Shown here: in pieces, positions 57,760-64,000 of the stretch | Numbering within the stretch: position 1 is the stretch's first letter | Layout of the letters: every line of letters begins with the position of its first letter | Assembly: GCA_021186555.1 (NCBI GenBank) | Contig: JAJKFL010000039.1 | Location: 14,550,733 to 14,614,732, forward strand | Length of the DNA stretch: 64,000 nucleotides | Direction: 5' to 3' | From: Reticulitermes speratus | Lineage: Eukaryota > Arthropoda > Insecta > Blattodea > Rhinotermitidae | The notes under the pieces: generated by a model | Database searches by the model: none | What the model was told of the DNA's origin: nothing | The model's input: only the letters and a program-made list of their open reading frames with translations | Translations under genes and position numbers: made by a program

Positions 57760-57989
57760 TAACTAACTAAACTAACTAACTCCATGGAGCAGAGTCCTTT
57801 CTGAGAAGCTAACAGGTCGTCAGCTAGTCAAGAAATTCCCCGCGTTTTATGGAACCCGAACGTTCATTACCGCATTCACAATAGCCCGCCACCTGTCCCT
57901 ATCCTGAGCCATGTCAATCCAGTCCACGCCATCCCATCCCACTTCTTGAAGATCCATTTTAATATTATCCTCCCATTTACGCCTGGGCC
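57760..57989 (-). mobile_element. 5'-truncated LINE copy with 12-bp target duplication
   Basis: It covers the 3' UTR and last codons of the recurring LINE (plus strand 'cttgaagatccattttaata', 'ttatggaacccgaa') and ends in (TTAG)n. A perfect 12-bp duplication, aacacataaaac, at 57748-57759 and 57990-58001 defines both ends. Truncation falls in the RPRRRW codons. Confidence 0.93.
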
Positions 57990-58129
57990 AACACATAAAA
58001 CGTCATTTAATATATAAATGCTATGCTGACTGCAGTCCTACGTTCTTTTCATTCTGTGTTTCTTGATTCATTTACTGACTTCACGTTGCTCAGTCCCTTT
58101 GACACGTTGCAAAGGCAGTAAGATCCTTT

Positions 58130-58190
58130 GGAAACGTCGGCAACTATTTAACAGTCGACAAAGCGTAACATCTCCGAAGACGCGAATCTT
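58130..58190 (+). repeat. foldback family G, half copy
   Basis: 'gaaacgtcggcaactattta', 'acagtcgacaaagcgtaaca', then 'cgaagacgcgaatctt'. Confidence 0.65.
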
Positions 58191-58396
58191 ATAATTGCAT
58201 ACAAGTCATCTTCCTGTTGCTACCCATGGACAAGATCTGGTCTCGAGTGCACATCTGAACAAGTTTACTGAACTATGGTGCCCAGAGACTTAGAATAGCT
58301 CTAAGGGGTCCACAAGGTTAGGTGCTTTCCTTTACCTGAATACGGAAGCACAGCCGGCTTCCGAATCGTAGCACTACCTTGAAAGTTAGACGAAGG

Positions 58397-58683
58397 TAAA
58401 GGTAAAGTCTCCCTAGAACGGGCCATGAAGGCCAATAGGGGGAGTAGAGGTATAGCTCTACTCTTTCTTTAACCCTGGCACCAGATGAGGGTGGGTGAGT
58501 CAACTCCACGTCCCGGCCGCTTTACCCCCGGGAAAGAGACCCGGTACCCATTGTATAGGAAGCTGGATGGTCCCCAGGGCCGGTCTGGAGGGGTGCAAAA
58601 AATCTCGCGCCAACCGGGATTCGATCCCTGGACCGTCCAGCCCGTAGCGAGTTGCTATAACCGATTATGTTATCCCGGGCCAC
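58397..58683 (-). mobile_element. full-length SINE family B with 12-bp target duplication
   Basis: Complete minus-strand head (box A gataacataatcggtt-like, box B gggatcgaatcccg) and body. Tail ggtaaaggtaaag on plus. Flanks gttagac(g/a)aagg at 58385-58396 and 58684-58695 match at 11 of 12. Confidence 0.92.
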
Positions 58684-58695
58684 GTTAGACAAAGG

Positions 58696-59511
58696 ACAAA
58701 GTCCAAACCAAAAAGATCACTTCAGATACTGTATAGTTTGTTTTTTAATGAAAACATCCTGTATTCTGATAACGCAGGCTTCGCAGAATCGTTACTCGCT
58801 TAGCGTCATATTTTGAAGTTCTCAACTGCAATGTGTGTTTAGGTTACATTAGGTCCAGTTGATACAGTATCGTTAAATAGTCCTGATCTGCGACCACCGA
58901 AGTTGACTTACCAATGTTGTTGTTGTTGTTGTTGTTGTTGTTAGATGCAGATTAAGCATTTCACACCTGGGTTGTAAACAGAGCTTGGAACGCGACGCTG
59001 TCTTGCCAGCTCCCGGCAGATGACATGCGTAGGAAAGTGAGTTTTCTGGCAGGTTTCACATGCATTGCTGTCTGGTTACGAAACAGGTCAAGTTTTCCTC
59101 TATAATGAGCTGGGGATTTACGAAGCAGTGGAATGTGACTCCAACTAACGACTGACATATGCTACACTCTGTCTAGTACACACAGAGCATGCTACAACGG
59201 GACTTTTCTTACTCAGGCGCTGAAATCTGGGAAAATGTGACAGAAGTTAAGTTTTGCCTAATTAGTGAACTACTATTTTAGCAACTTAAGTTACTAAAAA
59301 TGAGAAGTTCCATGTGCAAACAACATTGTTTTTAAATAATACTGACGTCTGGGAATAAATCTGTGAAGTTCTCGTTAACGCAGGCCACATCTTCAATTTC
59401 TGACTTACTTTATCCTCCTGAGCACCTGTTTTCAGACCACTGCAAATCTTTCTATATTCTTCGCGTGTAATTGTGCAAAATAAGTGGAAAGCTTGTAAAT
59501 TATAAGTGGGC
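58696..59511. other. unassigned spacer with (TTG)n
   Basis: A (TTG)n run lies at 58915-58942; otherwise nothing found. Confidence 0.4.
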
Positions 59512-59525
59512 TACATCTTCCATGC

Positions 59526-59837
59526 GGGGAGCACGCGGTGGCGCAGTTGATTGAGGTATTGCGCTACAAGCCGGAAGGTCGCGGGTTCGAATCCCGATTG
59601 TGTCATTGGAATTTTTCATTGACATAATCCTTTCGGTTGCACTATGGCCCTGGGGTCGACTCAGCCTCTAACAGAAATGAGTACCAGGAATATTTCCTGG
59701 GGGGTAAAGGCGGCCGGTGCGTAGACCTGACAAACTTACCACCTTCATGTGTCGACTGTCTAGAAATCTGGAAGCCTCAACCTCCTGGAACCCTAAGGGC
59801 CTGTCCAGGCCTATAATGGGATTGCTTTACATTTACA
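59526..59837 (+). mobile_element. full-length SINE family A with 14-bp target duplication
   Basis: Head with box A ggtggcgcagttga and a perfect box B ggttcgaatcc. The body is conserved and the tail is gctttacattta. A perfect 14-bp duplication, tacatcttccatgc, lies at 59512-59525 and 59838-59851. Confidence 0.95.
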
Positions 59838-60101
59838 TACATCTTCCATGCTTCAGAAAGCAAAACCCTGTGGTTTCTCTTCGGTGGCGAAGAAAATCCT
59901 AACGCCATTACCAGGAATCACAACCCTCCCCCTTCGGTTCGCAGCACATCATAAAGCAAACCAAAAGTACATAAAGTGAAAGAAAAGATTATAACCAGAA
60001 ACATTTGAAAATAAAAATCAATTACATTACACCTATAAGCCATACAATAAAAAAAATGCAAATGAATGCTAGGAATCTGTTTTTATGTGATATGACGCTG
60101 T

Positions 60102-60262
60102 CACTGGGTAAGCGGTTCTCGACGGTTCGAAGGATTGTACTTCACCTTCAAGGGTCTATATGTGCCATAAGAGGAAATCTTCTCGGATATATAGGCCCTT
60201 GAAGATGAACGAATTGTGATCATTAGAGACGCTGGGAACCGCTCACACAGTGTCGCAGCGTC
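60102..60262. repeat. palindromic foldback element, variant of family G
   Basis: Outer arms cactgggtaagcggttctc and gggaaccgctcacacagtg are inverted (16 of 19). The inner pair is cttcaagggtctatatgtgc against ggatatataggcccttgaag. A family G-like right arm ('caccgctgtgaaaatctgaa', 'atctcgcc') follows at 60280-60315. Confidence 0.75.
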
Positions 60263-60454
60263 ATGCCCCACGAGAACTGATCAACCACACCGCTGTGAAA
60301 ATCTGAAATCTCGCCAATCAATGCTAATCTATGGTTTAAGTATGACAGTACAACTGAGAAGTAAAATTGGGACGGTTAAGTTAGTTTCTTGAAAATGTCT
60401 TCACGTGACAAGGGCAAATAGCGAGCACCTAAACGATGTGTAAAGGAAAGGACG

Positions 60455-60698
60455 TTGTGCCTACGTCATCAACGACAAGACGTACAAAAGAGAGCGAAAA
60501 GATGGTGCGGCTATACTAAAGCAATGAAGGGGAAAAGATTACGGAGATATGTGTTGCAATGGTCACCACGAGAAAGAATAAGAGGGAGAGCAAAAACACA
60601 TATTAAATCTAGTATGAAAGATCATAGAAGTATGAAGGATGGAGATTTGAACAGATTACAGTAGAAACTGAAGCGGCAAACCCATCAAAGGAAAAAGC

Positions 60699-60738
<40 letters not shown>
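60455..60738 (+). mobile_element. LINE ORF2 C-terminal fragment with (ATT)n tail
   Basis: A 69-codon frame reads RRYVLQWSPRERIRGRAKTH, then SMKDGDLNRLQ and a stop. This resembles the VL-W-P-GKRRRGRPK-TW ... L tail of some arthropod non-LTR elements, distinct from the RRWEDNI type. A short UTR and (ATT)n at 60702-60738 follow. Confidence 0.5.
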
Positions 60739-60879
60739 GCATGTTAGCTCATATTATAAAAATTGTCCCTCCGGCCGGTGTGTAACTGCGGCAAATTCTA
60801 TTTGTAATCATATGGATGTTTTCAGTAGGCAATTTGTTACACTTAGTCAGATGTGATACTTTATTACATTATTTTAAGG

Positions 60880-61078
60880 TGTTCTTATTAATTATCTAAG
60901 TAAGTTATTGTTTGTTTATTTATTTGTTTTGGTTGTGTTTGTTTTATTTTTGTTTTGTATATTGTCCGTAGTTATTTGTGTTTGTATTTTGTGCTGTTTC
61001 TGTAATTGGCCATCTGGCTGTTGATTCGGCACATTAATAAACTAGAATTGAATTGAATTAAATTATTATTATTACGTT
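60880..61078 (+). mobile_element. LINE-like 3' UTR
   Basis: A T/G-rich stretch, then 'attggccatctggctgttga', 'cacattaataaact', (GAATT)-like repeats and ATT units. The same block occurs at 4646-4670. Confidence 0.5.
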
Positions 61079-61129
61079 CTGAACGCTTAATTATAGGACT
61101 TTATTATGGGACTCTCAAAAACTTCACGG

Positions 61130-61310
61130 TACCATTTGGGAAAAGTAGGAGGAGATGGCAGGATAACGTTTAAATGTATCTTGTGGAAACAGGGCAGGGC
61201 AAAAGAAGGATAGAATGAAACTGGTAAAGAGCAGGATGATACAACGGGTCTGTGAATAGGATAATGACCTTTCGGGTTCTACAGAAACGGAAAATTTCTT
61301 AACCAGCTGA
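61130..61310 (+). mobile_element. LINE C-terminal relic
   Basis: 'gtaggaggagatggcaggat' (RWED-like), 'gaaactggtaaagagcagga' (KLVKSR, cf. ELAQDR) and 'gacctttcgggttctacaga' (LRVP-like) are in the LINE order. Confidence 0.45.
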
Positions 61311-61374
61311 GTAAATATACATTTTTATTACACATTATGAACCCCGAAGTGCTGGTTATTCACCGCTGTACGGC

Positions 61375-61766
61375 ACTTGGGCTCACAGCGAGAAGCAGGC
61401 CTGGATGCTAAAGACAGCCAGCTGAGGGCTCACAGGGCTCCCTACCCGCTAGACGTCCGTCAATCACAGACACCCTACAACAGCACGCCACTGGAATGTG
61501 CCCCCTCATACCTGGTGGCGCCACCACGCCCCATTACCTCGCTCGTACCCCCCACAGCCAATTATCTCACTATGCTCTATGATCACCCATGTCTAAAGGA
61601 ACTCGGGGCACACTGTCTAAGAATATATTTTGTAACTAGTTGTTCACTACAATATAGAGTAAAAATCTCACTGAGCCATGTATTACTGTCAACGTATGTA
61701 CGCATAAAGTACGTTCATATGACTTTACATACATCATGCTTTGCAGTTACAACATGCAGTGTTTAG
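61375..61766 (+). other. unexplained C-rich stretch with a 129-codon frame
   Basis: 61377-61570 is clearly C-rich compared with its surroundings. The frame has Pro-rich words (APPRPITSLVPP). I do not recognise a protein. It could be part of a repeat unique in this window. Confidence 0.2.
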
Positions 61767-61854
61767 TGATGTAGACTGCAGTTCATGAACAAAAGCAGCA
61801 AGCTGGCTCAAACAGGACTGTAATGCTTCTCACTTCTGTCTGGGAGGTAAAAGG

Positions 61855-62110
61855 TAAAGTTCTCCCTAGAACGGGCCATGAAGTCCCAGAGCGGGACTTC
61901 TTTCTTTAACCCTGGCACTAGATGAGGATGGGTAGTCAACGCCACGCCCCGGCCGCTTTATCCCCGGGAATGACCCGGTACCCACTGTATAGGAGGCTGG
62001 GTGGGCCCCAGGGCCGGTCTGGACGGGTGGGAAAAATCTCGCCCCCACCGGGATTCGATCCCCGGACCGTACAGCCCGTAAAGAGTTACCCGATCGAATT
62101 GCAGCCTGGG
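61855..62110 (-). mobile_element. SINE family B, nearly full length
   Basis: Well-conserved body and T-arm (ccggg-gatcgaat-cccgg read on minus); the box A end is diverged ('cgatcgaattgcagcctggg' on plus). The tail is aaaaggtaaag on plus. Confidence 0.88.
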
Positions 62111-62514
62111 CACAGAATATTCTGAATGAATCTTTCCGTAGTTTTTCTTAGTCAGTACCTTAATTTAGGCCATTAACTCTTCTTTCCAAGTCGCCTCAAA
62201 TTCATTTAAAACGACACTAAGCAAATTGAACAGATTCTGAGAACATCTGATGAAGCTGCGACTTTCACAACCTATTCCTAGGTTTATTTTAACATTTGGT
62301 CTATATTGCAGAATATTACACTGGTATTGCAACTGGTCACATTCCAGTTCCTCCCCCCTCCCCCCTCAATCAAAATTATTTCCCAGTTCCCGTATCCACC
62401 ATTCAATCAACGGTGTAACGTAAATATACAGCCAATTCCAGTACCTAACACCATACCTTGAAGTCATATAGAGCAGTGGATATGATGTAAACCTCGGAAC
62501 TTGACGAAGGTGAG

Positions 62515-62690
62515 TCGTCAGCTTCACACTCTGGTCCCTACACCCCCAGGGGACGAGGATATTATCCATTGGATAAGAGGTTGGCTGAGCATGGATACGC
62601 CAGAGGCAGAGACAGAAAACTCTCTTCCCTTGCTGGGAATCGATCCTTGGTCATGCAGCCAGCCGTCAGTCTCGTTACACACAAAACTAT
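62515..62690 (-). mobile_element. SINE family B-like relic
   Basis: 'gtcagcttcacactctggtc', 'attggataagaggttggctg' and a minus-strand box B-like ggatcgattcc follow the family B order at low identity. Confidence 0.55.
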
Positions 62691-64000
62691 CATAGCGTGT
62701 AAGAAGTAATACTGCCGACTCTAGAACAGTTTTGACCGATGGCGCAGGGGAAGTCAGACCGTTGATCAGCAACCGATGTATTCTAACTAAAAATGTACTG
62801 GGCACACGTGCAGTTGTGTGCTGTGTCGTGCGAGTAAATACTATTATTTTTTTATGTTATATCTTGTTACCGCTGTGCAATAATTTGGAAGTGGGATTCT
62901 TATAAGCTGAACTCTGCATCCTTGAAAAATTACAAGTATCCAACATAGTTGAAGACATCGTTCAACACCAAAAGAAATGGAGGAAATATGTGGTAAGAAA
63001 GAAAAAAGATCGTCTCCCACTACAGGCTCTCCAGTATTATCTAAGCGGACGCCGTGGTTCGGAGAGACAAAATCAAAGAAGGGAAGACCCCAGTCTCTTC
63101 AGTATCAAGAGGAACAGGTCTTATTGGACCTAAATCCTAACAGTTCATGACGATGATAACAATAAACTGAAAACCTAACAAACGGCGACCAACAGTGATA
63201 GACACAGTGACAGAGGCTTATGTATTCACCGCAAGGTTATGCCGGAGATAAAGAGACCGCACCCAAGCTATCAAGCTCAAAGATGTCCTCGTCAGTCGTG
63301 GAGAATATGATGAACAATGCCTTAATGCAAACCTCACAAGCAGGTAGTATAGCCCGTTATCACAAGCGAGGCAACAGAAACAGGGCAACGTTTGTATAGT
63401 AATTACATTTCATAGATTACAAAGCCATCACCACAAATTAAGCTACATTATATATCGTGTACTTTAGTAATAGGCTAAAATGACTTGTTGTTTTGACAAT
63501 CGCCTATAACCACTGTAAGTGCATTCATAATGGACGACATACGTAGTAGTTTCGATCCAAGGCTGGGACGCAGATTTTCTTGTCGCCAACTAGACTGGAA
63601 TCTAGCGATTTCAAAAGGCAGGTACCCCTAGACCAAGCGTGGCGCCAAATGCTCGGTTTACGGTACTATTTGGCCACTGTTCTCCCGATGCCTATCTCAT
63701 GGAGTGGCCCACATCGCCAATAATGTTTTATTTAGGTGTCCTGTCTGTCGCCACACGGCTTACGAACCTCTCGTCTACATACATCGGATAACAATCCTTG
63801 CTATTCAAAATGTGACACTTCTGGGCTTATGCCTTTTCTACAGTTGCATGACAGTGGCCCTTTCGGGCACAAGATAGAGATTTCCCCCCAAGAAAACAAT
63901 TTGAAAACCTGGAGTCTTTCACGTAAAGTTTACGGAAAACAGAATGGGAGATGATCTCGTGAATTTCCTATTAAACTGAGTGAAAATTAATTAAAAGTCA
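62691..64000. other. unassigned spacer
   Basis: No supported feature. 63000-63150 has a LINE-like purine-rich feel but I could not align it. Confidence 0.3.

Noticed and set aside
1..64000. LTR retrotransposon or endogenous retrovirus
   Set aside because: I found no pair of long direct repeats with TG...CA ends and no gag, protease or integrase motifs.

Overview
The window looks like non-coding DNA from a large, repeat-rich animal genome, most likely an insect. It has no bacterial gene organisation: no ribosome binding sites, no operons, and no open frame longer than 251 codons. AT-rich spacer is packed with tRNA-derived SINEs, 5'-truncated non-LTR retrotransposon tails, small Tc1/mariner, pogo and hAT DNA transposons, microsatellites and satellites. 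The SINE heads and the LINE C-terminal signature ([11 protein letters not shown] type) resemble repeats I associate with cockroaches and other polyneopteran insects, for example Periplaneta. That placement is inference from memory. I recognise no host protein-coding exon and no true tRNA or rRNA gene.

Layout. 1-13 kb: SINEs of families A, B, C, F and I, a 209-bp MITE, and LINE fragments at 3.0, 5.4, 8.7, 10.4 and 12.3 kb. 13-22 kb: mostly unassigned spacer, a truncated hAT element (18.3 kb) and a SINE C copy with a perfect 16-bp target duplication (20.3 kb). 22-31 kb: an irregular ~42-bp tandem array, a complete 574-bp hAT-type element with a perfect 8-bp duplication, more SINEs, a pogo/Tigger-type MITE and a decayed Tc1/mariner-like transposon. 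32-37 kb: LINE fragments, one of them interrupted by a foldback element, a second pogo-like MITE, and a Tc1/mariner derivative with perfect 30-bp terminal repeats enclosing a transposase remnant. 38-50 kb: further SINEs, foldback elements, a 606-bp TA-flanked transposon, two unexplained long open frames (46.2-47.7 kb) and a transposase relic at 49.3-50.0 kb. 50-64 kb: LINE tails, a cluster of tandem repeats (55.0-56.8 kb, including about 15 copies of a 50-bp satellite), a LINE tail with a perfect 12-bp duplication, and more SINEs.

There is no gene network to describe; the interactions visible are parasitic. SINE families A and B end in the same (TTTACC)-like 3' tail, which suggests one shared LINE partner. 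Families C and F end in poly(A), which suggests a different one. All DNA transposons here lack an intact transposase and would depend on enzymes supplied from elsewhere. I found no convincing new biological system. The best leads are the palindromic foldback family, the hAT pair, the SINE with a long-variable-arm tRNA head, and the two long open frames near 46-47 kb.
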